Source of the DNA: Pholis gunnellus
Taxonomy: Eukaryota; Chordata; Actinopteri; Perciformes; Pholidae
Direction: 5' to 3'
NCBI GenBank assembly: GCA_910591455.2
Contig: OU342820.1
Span: 7,710,706-7,774,705, forward strand
DNA: 64,000 bases
A program made the position numbers and the translations under genes. The notes beneath the pieces were generated by a model, which had not been told where the DNA came from, did no database searches, and was given only the letters and a program-made list of their open reading frames with translations. Of this stretch, positions 23,171-36,115 are shown in pieces (positions within the stretch are counted from its first letter, which is position 1; each line of letters opens with the position of its first letter).

Positions 23171-24848
23171 AGCAGCAGAATGATTCATCACCACAGCACT
23201 CAACACACACACACCCCTCCTCGGCAACATGCCCGCTCCTCCAACACCCCGCCGGCAGTTTGGCAGCGTGCCCGAGAGTGACAAGGTGACACTGGCTCTT
23301 TTTTTTTTTTCATGTGCCGCAGCTCCACGCCACTCCAATCAAACCGCGAGCAGCACCTCGGCTTCACAACAACACGCCAGGCGCTGACTGGCAGAAGGCG
23401 AGGCAAACCGGAGCTGCGATCGGACATAAATCATTCGCTGGTTGACAAGTGCTGCCAAATGTTGATTGCTTTCTGGTTATCTTCAAACCCCTTGTTTCAT
23501 TGTGATAGCAGCGACATATGTTGAGCGTAAAAAAAAACCAAAATGTGTAAACAAAAGTCGGTTTGTTCGCGGGCTCGGTGGCTCAAGTGAATGAATCTGC
23601 GTATTCGGCAATGCGACATACTGTACTCGAAGAGCACAATGAGCACGTATTGTTGTGTGCTTGGTTAAATATCGTTTTCATGCTGCTTTTACCAGAGAGG
23701 CTGCTATATGCATGAAGAATAATAACACTACCCAGCATCCTTTGTGATGCCGTTCATTACCGCAACGCTCTCATTGCTGCTGCTCAAATAGTTCAACAAT
23801 GACCATCGTGGACAGTTTCAATTTATGCTCGCCTATTCAACAATCGAAACCAAAGTACAGCTGCATTGAAAAGAGAGCTGGCCCCATTTCCTATAATTCA
23901 AACTGCAAACACATGGGGCAGCTGGGTATTCATTAACACTGCAATATGTGGATGCTTTAGATTCTGGGCTCCACATTCTGTGATTCATAAGGGAGGAAGA
24001 GCTTTTTGGACAGAAATCATTCACCAGAGACGGAAAATTACTTAGTGTCGTATTTCATGAATTTGAACTAATACACGATTTAACTGGCAGTTAAATTGAA
24101 CGTGTTTTATTGTCGTCAAAGAACAGATACCCAAGGTGACGCTGTGGATCTACAAGAACAATAACAGCAACTTCAGCACTGCAATGTTTTTTTTAATACA
24201 AGGGTTCCTAATATGACATTCACCATGACTCCCTAATGATTCTCCTTAATGTGCATCTGAAATGCAGCTATTGACAACCGCACTGTCACTTTGCCGTGAA
24301 TTGTTTCAGGGTTGACCTAGTACTGAACTTAGCTTCTCCATTTGGACCTTTTGACAGCTGTATCTCTTATATGTGCATCAGGATAATGGTCAAACAACCG
24401 AGACACGTCACATCTCAAGAATGATTGCTCACGCTCGGAAGATAATTCTCATAGCCAAGACGTGGCAGAATTATTCACTTGAATTAGCAGCGCATGCTGT
24501 TGAATGGTGCGTGTTCGAGCCCCACACACTGCGGCGGTAGCACAGCACTAAATATTTGACTAACCGCGACGAAGGCAGGGGTTATACTGTATAAGCTCTA
24601 TGAAACGAAGAAGTGTCGAAAATGCACTAGACCGTTTTCTTTTTTTGTCTCTCAGGAGATGATGAGACGCACAATATACTGTAACTGAGACCTGAAAGTC
24701 ATGTTAAACTAGCGTGTGTCAACATGTACTATCCTCCATTAATACAGCAAAATGGATATTGGTAAAGTGATATGAAAAACAAAAATATGATGGTGGTAAC
24801 TATGATGGGAGCAAAGGAGGAAGCAAGAAAGTGTAGAGAGACAAAGTA

Positions 24849-25170
24849 TCATGGGATGTGGTGCAGGGGTAGAGCAAAGACTCAAGGACACTGGAGACGG
24901 GGTGGAAGGCAAGGTTAATTTACTGGCACAAAGGTGGACAAAGACAGGAACCAAAAACAACTCCAACAGGGAGCGCGAAAAATACAGACTGAAAATAAAC
25001 AGCAAAGTTCCAACAGGCAAAGTCCAAAGAGACAAAGTCCAAACCCTGAGACGTGGAGGGAACCAACCTGGTACATGGAGCGCGCACACACAAGGAAGCA
25101 ACTAAACAATCCGACAAAACAACAGGAAAGCAGGGGTGTTTATATAAGAGGGGTTGACAGAGGGAAAACT
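24849..25170 (+). repeat. Probable dispersed fish repeat
   Basis: Blocks such as 'agactcaaggacactgg', 'ggttaatttactggcac', 'acaactccaacaggg', 'aacaatccgacaaaac' and 'aacaggaaagcaggggt' resemble, in order, a common fish interspersed repeat. The open frames on both strands through it are not a known protein. Confidence 0.5.
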
Positions 25171-27607
25171 GTTAAAAAAAAAATTATCATAAACCTAAAA
25201 AGTACTGTTTGTAACTCAAACCTTGACCTTCCCATAAACTTAACTCATGGCTCAACACTGACTTTTAGAGGTGGTTGCCATCAGCATTTGGTTGTCGAAA
25301 CTAAAAATACGGTTGCCATTTGTAGTCACCTTATATTTTCAGCAATTAAGATACTATGCAGGTAAACGTCAGCGTAACAATACAAATGTGGCATTTAAGT
25401 AATAGCTCTCGACAGGCAGTGAGTGGTACGTTGTGATTATATCACAGCTATATCACATTTTGCAGCGTGTTTCAGCAGCTAACTTTGTTACTTTGTATCG
25501 GTAACCTGATCCGTGTTGGCAGAAGTGATCGTCCCCTGTGACTCTGTCGCTAACAAACCATGACATTCATCTTTTATTCTCATAGCAGCGGTATGTGGGT
25601 ATTACAGCACGTCTATCAACCAATCAGATTGCTTGATTTGAGCTGCCCCTTTATCTGGTTCTTTATTAGTTTCATCAATTTGCACATTCCTTTGTGATGT
25701 TGGCGGGTTCGTCAAACTTTTTTTTGCATTGCCATTGTCTCTAAAAGAGATGCCTGTGTGCACAACGCTCTTGTTGTCTGGTTCCCGCTCTGACTGTAAC
25801 AACAACATTTGTTTGTATTTAACTGATGCAACAAATACCAAAAATGCATTTATTTTCGGGGTGCAAGCTTTGCTGTTTGCTGTCCCTATTTTGTTTTCAT
25901 GTTAAAAGGTGGTTGCCAGGAATTAGTTGCCAATTTCTGTTACTGTCGAGCCCTGCTTAACCGAGTTGTTTTTCGTGCCTGAACTTACCAAACCTTCCAT
26001 CCATTTGCCTTGTCACATCATAAAATGGATTTGTTTTTCAACAGTGATTTGTAACTCAGACAAATAGTACTGTTGTGCAGATAAGGCCGTCAGATCAGAA
26101 AACCCTTCCGCGTGTCGCTCCGCGACAGAAGACGTTGACGTATCTTGTCATTTCATTTGGAGGACTTGCCGGAGAGATGCAGGTGGTCGTATAGCGAGTT
26201 TTTAATGCAACATTTTTACTTTTTACTACAGTAAGTCTACCACCATGTGTATTGTGACCCACATGGTACATAGCTGGTTCAGGACCACTGCAGAGTTCAT
26301 CCGAGTTGTGTTATGAGGATGAAAACTTGTGTCCACTTAACTCCTCCTGACTGCATCTGAAATTGGCATGTTTCACCTGCTGCCCTTTGTATTATGCCTT
26401 GTTCTTACTGCATGCTACTGGACAGTGACTCACTGTCAAATGCATGTTTGTGTGTGTGTGTGTCCATTGATTCCAACAGAGGCAACAAGAGAATTGCAGT
26501 ACTTGTGGTACTGTAGGAGATCCCTTTCTCTATTTAATAAAAGCTAATAGTCCACATCACTCAGAGAATGCTGTATTTGCCTTGGGCGTTCAAACAGTCT
26601 ACCGTTAACTTCTCAAATGTCACCGATCAAGATGCCTGATGATGAAATCGCCAACCCGAGCGGCTGAAACTAGCTCTGGTCGCAGCTATAGAGCCTTTGC
26701 GAAAAAAGCTAACACGAGATGTGACGCTTGGTTCTGTTTGTCAGTGCACAATTTACACAAACTGTATGTACGTGCATAACGAATGGCCGAGAACTCAGTC
26801 AACCAAAAAGCAAAGCACTGTCATGCACATGGGCGTCCAGTAAACACTGCTCGGGTCTATTGAATCAGTATAGACGTAATGCACAATGCAGTTTACAGAA
26901 AAAACGAAATCTGGGGCAGTGTAGTCAATCCCAAAGACTGGGTCGGGACCCTCAGGTGGGTCGCAGGAGATTTCATTGTGCAGAATTTTACTCGACATTA
27001 ATATCTGCAGTAGACCTTTGAGCCACATATTGGAGCCTGAGTGTTTGTATTGTTCTGATAATGAACTACTTATAACATTGAATCTGATATGAAAGGCTAG
27101 ACTACGTTGTTTGACTAATGAGAGGAAATGAAAAGAATGAGATATCCTGTTAACTCAGCCTAAATGCATTCATTTGGTCTCACTAATAAAGTATTTAACG
27201 TGTGTACATTGTTTCGTGTGAGGTGATGGGGAAATGGCAGTAAAAAATAGCCAGGGACGCTCATTTAAGCACCCAGGAAAAAAAAAAAAGTTCGGGAAAC
27301 ACCGGCGTAATTCATGGATCCTCACTAAAAAAAGGATACTTTACGACACATTGACAATGAATGAATAACAAAAACTCAAACAATTGGTCAAACATGAAGG
27401 TTTTCACATACAGTATGTAGGCTCCTCTATTACAATACAAACCTGTCAGAGATGTTTTTATCAGCCTTTTAGAAACTGAGAAAAATAACATTAAAACATT
27501 TGACACAAGAACAATTTAAATGTAGAGTATAAGCAGAAAGTGCAGAAGAATGTCCTCGTCCCAACTCGAAGCTCTCTGAAATGCTGAAGGACAGTGTGTG
27601 TCTGTTT

Positions 27608-27609
27608 GT

Positions 27610-27659
<50 letters not shown>
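27608..27659. repeat. (TG)n microsatellite
   Basis: About 52 bp of TG. Confidence 0.97.
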
Positions 27660-27664
<5 letters not shown>

Positions 27665-28133
27665 CTGCATGCGAGTGTGTGCAGACCTCAAACAGAGCAA
27701 ACTGCTTCGCTCCCAGCCGGGGAAATACAATAACAAAGGGGTCAAAGCCTTCCGAAGCTATCAGATACTGCAGCTCCTCCACCTTAAACGGACACTGCAG
27801 TAATGCAGGACCGATTGATTTCTACGTATCGAATACAAACAGTGTTACCTTGTGGGAGGCATTGTTTTTCCTCAGGCTGATGTTGATTAAAAAGTGTAGA
27901 AAGAGAGAGGATCAATTTGCATCTGACAACTCAGAAAATGATAATGAAGGATTTAATCGAACCCCCGTGCACAGGAGAGGAAATGGATAAGGAGTATGGG
28001 AAACAATGCTGTACGGAGCGGAGTGCTGACATCAAAGTGCGGAGCATTATCTTTCTATAATGAATACACTTCATCTATGTGGACTAAAGACAAACCCTTC
28101 TGAGTGGGCAACATAATTCAGCTTCCTAGATAA

Positions 28134-28139
28134 CACACA

Positions 28140-28178
<39 letters not shown>

Positions 28179-28188
28179 GACACACACA
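28134..28188. repeat. (CA)n microsatellite, interrupted
   Basis: About 55 bp of CA with AAAC and ATACGA interruptions. Confidence 0.95.
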
Positions 28189-31100
28189 GAAATCCGTGCA
28201 AACAGTGGGAGGTGCTGTAACAGTTTGCCAACAGGAGACATTCACGCTTTGGTGCACCAGGAAGGGTGCTAGCTAACGCCCATGACTTCCTATCCCACAT
28301 GAGGATTGTGGATGACTTTGTTCGTCATTAGCCATTTACACAAACCAGCAGCTCTGCATGTGAGCCACCGCTTCTCCCGTCTCCCACTGAGATATCCTCC
28401 TTCTCGTGTCTAGACTCACACCTTCATTCTCTCTCCTATCAAACCCACACACCATGTCACAGTGTGTCACCACAAGAGATGTCATCTGCCGATATACCTG
28501 TTGTCACAGGCAGCAGGTGCTGATTACTAAGGATGTCACCCATTGTGCCCCGTAATATCCCAAAAAAGGTCTGTGATCATGTCGAGTGCAGAGACTCACT
28601 GTGTGTGTACGCAGTCCCACCGGGTGAGGAAAAGGCTTCTGCCCACGGAGACGCTTAATTGACAGCCTGTAAATCAAGTAAAACTGCAGGCTAATTGTTT
28701 ACGTCTGTCTGAACAGTGTGTGATGTGTATTGTATGGAAAAGTTGCTTCAAACTCCATGGCATAATAACAGCAAAGGAGTGTTTGTCAAACCACAAAGGG
28801 GCAGAGACAAAGTTATTTTTGCATCCTCGCTAAAAAAAAAGGAGGCAACCTGACCTGCCAGACGGTTTCTCACACAGAACCATCCGAGACTCCGTCACTG
28901 GAAATTGTTTGGGGAATAAAAGTGCGGGCACTTTCAAAAAATACGTCGCAAACCTGTTTGAATTTCTATCCTGCTGCTTTCAAGTGTTGTCTTCAGAGAT
29001 GTTAGCAGACTAGCAAGCGCACAACAGATTTGACAATAAATAGAAACAAACAAAAAGCCCTTCGTCCTTGGCAGGATTGTAATAGAGGTAATGACTGTGG
29101 TGGCTGACGTTAAAGGACCATAAAAGTGAGACAGAAATGATATCTGCTATTGGCGACGTACAACTTGGTGCTATGTGTAGCTCTTCGCCGCTTTCGTTTT
29201 GTCAAATGAGCTCTCAAGAGGAATAAAGGTTAGAGAGAGCCCTGGTGTAGAGACTCTATACATTGCATCTACTGGTGTTTCTTCTTATTCTGCTGAAAAG
29301 GGACACGCTGTATGCATTTGGATGGTGCGACAGTTAATAGGATAGCTGTCTCCAGTTTTGTTGCCTCAATCGACACCGCTGTCTACCTGGTTTGAACAAG
29401 TTCAACACCTTCACAAACAAATCCACTGATCGCGGCGATTCAACTGAAATGAATAGAATTCGAGCACAAAATGTGGACCTCATCGGGAACAAGTCCTCTT
29501 AGAAAATGAGAGGGCAATTCTGAGTACATCAGTGGGATGTTGTTCACCGGTGACCTGATCACAACTCTGAAACTGTGAATGTTCTGTTATGTTTATTTGA
29601 TTTGATATGGACATCACAGTAGCATTAGAATTGTAACATACATTTATGCACAAGGACCGGATGCATATGTGTTTAGTGTTTGTAGCGTAGCGCTAATTTA
29701 CAACACCTGTCCACAGGAGGCTTTTTTAAAATCAAGCAAAGAAACAATTCCTGTCGGTTTTCTGAATAAGTGACGATGTCTTCCATCAGATTTTGTCTTC
29801 TTGCTGTGACATTTGATTATGTCTTTAATTCCCAAACTTACAGTTCCCGCGTGACTAAAATGTGTGTGCATTTACGGATAATCAAGGTTCAAAACAGATC
29901 TTAGCAAGTAAAGCAAAAATAAAAATGTGGAGAAGAAAGATGTGCTGGTGGAACAGGCAGCCCTCTATGGCATGCAAATGAGACAATAGCTCAATATTGA
30001 CGTTGGAAGTAGGAAAAAAAAACAGGTATCTCGACCAGCAAATTAATATACTCTTTTTAACTATAATAATATTGTGTTATGACATCGTATAAAACGGGTT
30101 CTGCTTCTTGGCTGATTATACCATAAAAAATGAGTAGTGATCAGCATTTCTATTGAAATAAACTCAACCTCTCATCACATATTTTCATGCTGAAAGGAAA
30201 AAAATATATATATTACAGGGCATGCAATGCAACACTCGCATACAGGGCATCCGGAATGTAGTTGGGCTGATTACATATTTATTTTGCGTTCGCCATGTAT
30301 GTGCAAGAAAAACCTGTGTCACTGTAACAGCTTTCTAGGCACGGAAACCCTGACAGACGAAGGCGTTTCATCCAGGAGCTATAAAACAATGCGTGCAATA
30401 AATATGTGCTGCAATAAAAGCCGATATGACGGCGAGGGAGAAACGAGTGGAGATAAATATCCTTTTGAGTGTGACAAAACTTTCTATATAAAAAGGTTGC
30501 GCGACACCAGCAGGGGTGTGCTCAGCACCGTTGCACGTACAGCAGCCGGTGCAGTCGACTGTGGCAGGAACGGAACAACTCTGCAGAGCGGTCTGATGAA
30601 GCTATCCATGGCACCGCCTGCTGTCACTGGAGAAGAGTGGGCGGCTGCTGTCCTTTTATAAGGTCAGCACCCTGAAGGGTTGAAGAGGCTCATTGTGACT
30701 GTCTGAGCATGTACCTGAGTGGCTTTAAGCTCCGTTAGAGGGAGACGCTTATGTAAAAATAGAACACAGAAACCATCGCATATAGACATTGGATTAGATA
30801 ATACGACATTATTATGAATTATATACATTTGACTTTTCGTGGTTTTATCATTCTCCCTTTAAATTCTCCCACCATCCTGTTCTACACACTTTTAGGGAGC
30901 TTTTACAGGCGTTTAGTCCGTTTTAATCAAACCCTGGTGCGCTGAGGCCAACTGATCTTCTTCACAGCCATTGGCAGTAGCATGGACTGTTATTTACGGT
31001 ACTTTGATTTTTTTTTTTTACCAGTACTCTTTCCAAGGAAAAAACGGCCCAACACCTCTGATGGGCTGGTACTCGCTGCTTTTGTTGAGGAACAAGACTG

Positions 31101-33259
31101 GTGGAGGTGGTAGGGTGAATGGTTTCAGGTCTAGATGTGGATGTTTTCACAGGGACGGCAGAAAATAGAATTTCCCCTCTGATCGGTCTAGCCAACTGGA
31201 TCATGGCTTGTGAAAGCGCCCTGAGACACAGCCACGCGAGTCTACGTACATCACCGATTTACGGCCGTCCAATCGGCGACGACGTGTAGACATTAACTTT
31301 TGTTTTGCAGCCATTGTGCTGAAATTAATTTGTGCGTGTGTGTGTGTTCTCAGGTGTGGATGAAGACTGTCATCACTCATCAAGCGCTCTGTATTGTGAT
31401 GCACACACTGGGGGCCAATTGCAGTCTCTTTACTGAGTCCAACAGACTTAGCCAAATGTCATGCAAAAGCCTCAGCAGCTGATGCCATGCGGCTGTTGTG
31501 TTTGTTGGACACACACAAGTCGCTTTGCATCTGTTTTATGACTAAATTAAATGTATTTACTTAGAAGTGGTTTATTTCTCTGACTTGACTGTGAGGAAGT
31601 AGCGGGATATAAGTGTATCCATGCATTAGTCTCTCTTGAGTTACAGATCATAACACATAATAAATCAAATTAGAATTGACTATCTCAATTATGTGTGGAG
31701 TCTCTCGCCAGCTGCTTCTTTGAACCGATTTACAAATACTTGACCTCGTGCCTGTTTTTGATCATTATTCACCACAACAAAATCAAGTGCTTATAGGAAA
31801 CAGACAAACAACGAAGCAAAAAAACAACAAAAAAACATCAGATGAAATATATTCGGTTCCTTCCCCATTTTTGGAAGGGTCTACATACAACAGTTCCCAC
31901 TGTATTTGTCAGACCATATGCAACTCCTCTGCAGAGAGAACCATATTACGTTCCCTGTCCCATTTCTCTTTAATATACAGTGCCCCTTCTGATTTTATAT
32001 TTTTTTAAAACAGCTGTATATCTTGTAAATAATTGTACTGTTATATTCAGAGTTATAGGCGGATATAACATTTTTCATCATTCCATCCTCTAGGTTTGCC
32101 AAATGATTGTGTTTTATGATTGTTGCTGTAACACCTTTGCTCGTCCATTTACTGTAAGTGTTCCTCATATTGGAGGAAAAGTCACGGTGGAAGCCACAGC
32201 ACTTACATAGTTGTCATATTCTTTGAATATTGAGTTTCCTTCCAAATCTTGAGGGACCAATTAATGAATGGATTTGTTCTGTTCAAGAGATTTTTAGACG
32301 AGTGTTTTATCCAAATCAATTGCTTAAAGTAGGATCCCATCAGTCATTGCCATTTTCTACAGTATTTCTTTCCACCTACCAAAATAACCAGGGTTGGCCC
32401 ATCATAGGACGGGCTTCAGCTGGGCTGCATAATAATACTCTAACAAGCATGGAAGCCCCATTCCCCCATACACTTTTCTGAGTTGAAGGGTTTTATATTC
32501 TATTATTGGGGAAAAACAAACAGCAATTGCAAAATCAAGAGCCTGGATTATGATGAGGGGATGTCTGCATGTTTGAGTCTGCACTGTATGCTCATTTTCT
32601 GCAGTTCAATGTTGGCTGAAGTGCTGGAGCCCAAATCCCCAAAGACAGAAGCCTCCGCACTCTTGACGACCACACAATTCTCACATTTTATTAAGTTTTT
32701 ATTCAAAGTGGCAGAGCCATAGATATTGAGTTATTATCGCCGTTATTCATGAGAGGAGAATGTATGTAGCACGGCCCCCTCAGTCGAGCAGAGAGAAAAC
32801 AGGAGACCGAAATAGAGGGCCAAGAGTGAGGGCTCGTTTTCATTTTAATCAGTCAGCTTGTTGGTTCAGTTGACTCCGAGCACTCTACAAACAAAACCAA
32901 ATGGCAGCTCCTGGCACCGGCTGAGTCTCACAGACTTTGGGCGAAATGATGAGAGAAGAAACATACAGAGAGAGGGAGTTTGGGAAATCAAGGTTTCATT
33001 AAGCTGGCCAAACACAGTAAAACTCAGAAGTGATGAGGGACTCCAAACGGAGGACTGTTGAAGAGAGAAGACGGCCCAAAACCGGACGTTTCTCTTCTTT
33101 GAGCCCTACAGCGTCTGTGACAATGGCTGTGTGCACTGCAGGACTTAAAGGAAACATACAGAACAGACAAGAAGAGAAGTGTTTTATTACCCTGAATGAA
33201 AAACTCTGATAAGGCATGTTCCTCACTGTCTATTTGAATTGGTCCATATGGTCAATAAC

Positions 33260-33275
33260 GGGGGGGGGGGGGGGG
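33260..33275 (+). repeat. G16 homopolymer
   Basis: Sixteen consecutive G, 108 bases before a C14 run (33383-33396) that could pair with it. Confidence 0.95.
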
Positions 33276-33382
33276 CGTAACGTATCTATGAGTGACATGT
33301 TGAGAGTCCTAATGAAGATAAATGGACTCCTTCAAATCTACTCATGTCTGATAACCTGCGGTATTGATAACGGCTTCATTAT

Positions 33383-33396
33383 CCCCCCCCCCCCCC
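33383..33396 (+). repeat. C14 homopolymer
   Basis: Fourteen consecutive C, complementary to the preceding G16 run. Confidence 0.95.
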
Positions 33397-34199
33397 GCCT
33401 CCTCATTTTAAAGGGAGCCACAGGTTCTCCTTTACATGTGTAAGTGCTTAACTGGAGGCTGATGAAGTTCACGGCGGAGACGGCCCCTCCGGGGGACGTC
33501 TGCGTCAATCACCGCAGCTGTGATCGGCGGAGCGTGAGTCGGGGTCGTGTAACTCGGCCGTTCGACTACATGTTAAACAATTAGGGGGAAAGCTGCCTTT
33601 GCACCCGAGCTTAATTGGGAAAACGTCAAGCTCCCCGGCTGAGGGCAGCCTGACATATTACCAAGATTACTGTCTCACTTGAAGGCTTTCCCATTACCTA
33701 AGACATGTCTCCACATCTCGCCCTCCTCTATCTTTTGCTTCTGTCAACTATCTTACTCCTCCACTTGGAGATCACTCTTTGCTTCTCAATGTCAGGATTG
33801 CCGTTTTAACTTAAATACCCGAGAGGCAACGATAGCAAACCGAAGTAGTGTATCAGCGTCATTCCCAGCCCCGCGTGAATTATGGACGCGACTTTAGGTT
33901 CTTTTTACCGAACTGGTCATCGGGTTTGAATTAGCGGTATACTACTGATGTCTTCCATTTTCTTTGACATTTTTAGGAAATTATTTGGGAACACAGCCTA
34001 TCACACATTTTTTGTAACAGGAGTTGAGAGTTAGACGTCATCTCTAATGCCTGTTTGCTAAATCTGAAGCAACAGCCAGCAGCCTGATATCTTAGACTGA
34101 CAACAGCAAGACTGGCTCTGTCCAAAGGGAACAAATCCACCTGCTAGAACCTCTGAAGCTCACTTATCTCCCATTAGTTTGATCAGTGCCCAAGCATTA

Positions 34200-34862
34200 A
34201 GTGTTTTATCATGTTTTGTTAGACCTCAACGATCGGAAATGCCTCCAATACTGGATTGTTTGCTGGCGAGTACGTGAGTCTATGCACCGATCCAATATCA
34301 CATTAGCACATCATTCATGTGCTCATTTACGCTACAGAGCAACAACAACATGTGTCACTTACTATCTGATCCACACATCCTACCCGATGTACTGCCCATG
34401 AGCAACTCTCAACAGAGATGAGAAAGAAGCGAGATGGCTCACTCGTTAGCTACTTCCATCGTGAAAACTCTATCGCTGCGTTCGAAATCGACAATGAAAG
34501 TGAGTAACAAGTGAGCCATCGCTCTTCTCATCTCTGTCGATAGTTGGACATGAGCACTACTGATCGGAAAGCAACTGGTGGAGAGTGCAACGTGTGAGCA
34601 ATTTGACAGTATTTTACACTGGAGAAAGAAAAGTTGTATTTATTGCTTTTTATGTATTTGTTCATGTTTTATAAAGGGCCATAAAACAATGATAGCAATC
34701 ATAGCACATCTATACAGGGTTTGTAGCATACAGCTATCACAAAATAATTATATATATATATATATATATATATTTTTTTAACATACTGGTATCAGATCTG
34801 TACTCGGTATCAGCTGATACACAAGTTCAGGTATTGGAATCGAGACGTAAACAGACAGAACG
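34200..34862. repeat. Interspersed repeat with a central hairpin and 'ggtatcggtatc'-type end
   Basis: The right end (34783-34845: 'tggtatcagatctgtactc', 'ggtatcagctgatac', 'caggtattggaatcg') is a worn copy of a common fish repeat. Toward the left, 'caatactgg' and 'accgatccaatatcac' resemble the same family. In the middle, arms at about 34393-34447 and 34506-34558 are near-complementary (see findings). An (AT)n tract (34748-34773) lies inside. Boundaries are approximate. Confidence 0.55.
34748..34773. repeat. (AT)n microsatellite
   Basis: About 26 bp of alternating AT. Confidence 0.95.
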
Positions 34863-35797
34863 GCTGTAGCCATGTACTTCATTCAGCAGCTGCCACAGCC
34901 CAGTTATTCTGCCCTCCGATGCCGAGTTCAAGGCCACGAGAGTAAAACATTAATGTGATATAAGTAAGGATTTAGCAGGCCATTCTGAGGTGACAAATGT
35001 ATAAAGTATGGGATTTCTTCTTTAATCCAACCGATGATAACAGAGATATACTTTTGCAATAACTCCAGCTGCTTCATGATAATCCCATTCTCATCGTCAC
35101 TGAATCATTTTTGCAAAACAACAAAACAAGCTCATCGCAGCAGCAGCCGTGGGTTTATATACACTACGCGCTATTCTATCGAATGTCTGATCTCGCCACA
35201 CAGTGCCGCTATCAGAAGCGATGTCCCGCCGCGATACACAATTTTTAGACTTTGAACTCTCCGATAAGCGATCACAGCACGGTGTCTGAAGTCTGATAGC
35301 CATTTATGTAACGGAGTGTAACATAAAAAGAACTGAAGGGACAGCCGCATGAAATGTTTGCATATCAAGATGAGGCAATTATACAGATACTCCTCAACTG
35401 ATGAGATGGGATAGTTTCCATGCTAGAACATATCCTGCCAGCGGTTTTCACCCCAACTCTCTCAATACTTCCGATACTGTCTCTTTTAAACTAATAATTG
35501 TCATGTTGGATATGCCTGTTCACAAATAAATGGCGCATGCAAACAGAGGTCATGGTGCATCACTGCCTAACACAGCTCACAGCTGAATGTCATGCTGTTC
35601 AAGCCGTTTCAAAGCTTTTATTATCAATGTTCAAGGGTTTCATTTCAAAGGCTTGATCACCCTGGGCTGAAGACAAATGACTGCATTCAGAAGACCAGGG
35701 ACACGCTCCACCAAAAAAATAGATGCTGATGATACTTACTAAGTACATCTATTACTGTTTTCAGACGAGGCCACATGGAAAGATTGAAGGGACCTTG

Positions 35798-36115
35798 TGT
35801 CTCTACCGTTCAAAAGCTTGGGGTCACTTAGAAATGTCCTTATTTCTCAAAAAATAGCACTGTTTCTTTCAATGAAGATAACATTAAATTAATCAGAAAT
35901 ACACTCTATACATTGTTAATGTGGTGAATGACTATTCTAGGTGGAAACGTCTGGTTTTTAATGAAATATCTACATCGGAGTATCTGGAGCATCACATTTG
36001 TGGGTTCGATTATACTCTCAACATGGCCAGAAAAAGAGAACTTTCATGTTGCGAAGAAACTGAAAAATGACACGAAATTGTCTGGGTGACCCCAAACTTT
36101 TGAACGGTGGTGTAT
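35798..36115 (+). mobile_element. Tc1/mariner element, internally deleted
   Basis: The left end 'taccgttcaaaagcttgggg' and the right end 'ccccaaacttttgaacggt' are inverted repeats, a signature I recognise from fish Tc1-like transposons. The left subterminal block ('aatgtccttatttctcaa', 'aaatgactattctagg') runs into the region just before the transposase gene ('agcatcacatttgtggg'). The copy then jumps to the right terminal region. It retains the start of the transposase frame but about 80% of a full-length element is missing, so it cannot encode its own transposase. Confidence 0.85.
36023..36070 (+). pseudogene. Remnant of Tc1-like transposase start
   Basis: An ATG at 36023 opens MARKRELS, the N-terminus I recall for this Tc1 family. 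The frame then meets the internal deletion, continues for seven unrelated residues and stops at TGA 36068-36070. Nothing of the DNA-binding or DDE catalytic domains remains. Confidence 0.7.

Larger units (their letters stand above)
18097..24848. other. Intergenic, microsatellite-rich, no recognised gene
   Basis: Contains the tracts listed separately, one exon-like cassette (20346-20475) and a GC-rich block (about 22400-22810). The rest is unique DNA in which I see no gene. Confidence 0.6.
25171..34199. other. Intergenic, no recognised gene
   Basis: Mostly unique AT-rich DNA with the tracts listed separately. Near 26925-26970 'ggtcgggaccctcaggtgg' looks like a remnant of the repeat also seen at 48553 and 52352. 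A 144-codon frame at 30227-30661 is discussed among the findings; nothing supports it as a known gene. Confidence 0.6.

Noticed and set aside
24505..24530. tRNA B-box-like 'gtgttcgagcccc'
   Set aside because: The flanking bases do not form a T-stem and no A box or acceptor stem is present.
27950..27985. Reverse-strand 'gggttcgatt' resembling a tRNA T loop
   Set aside because: The five flanking bases do not pair, so no cloverleaf can form.
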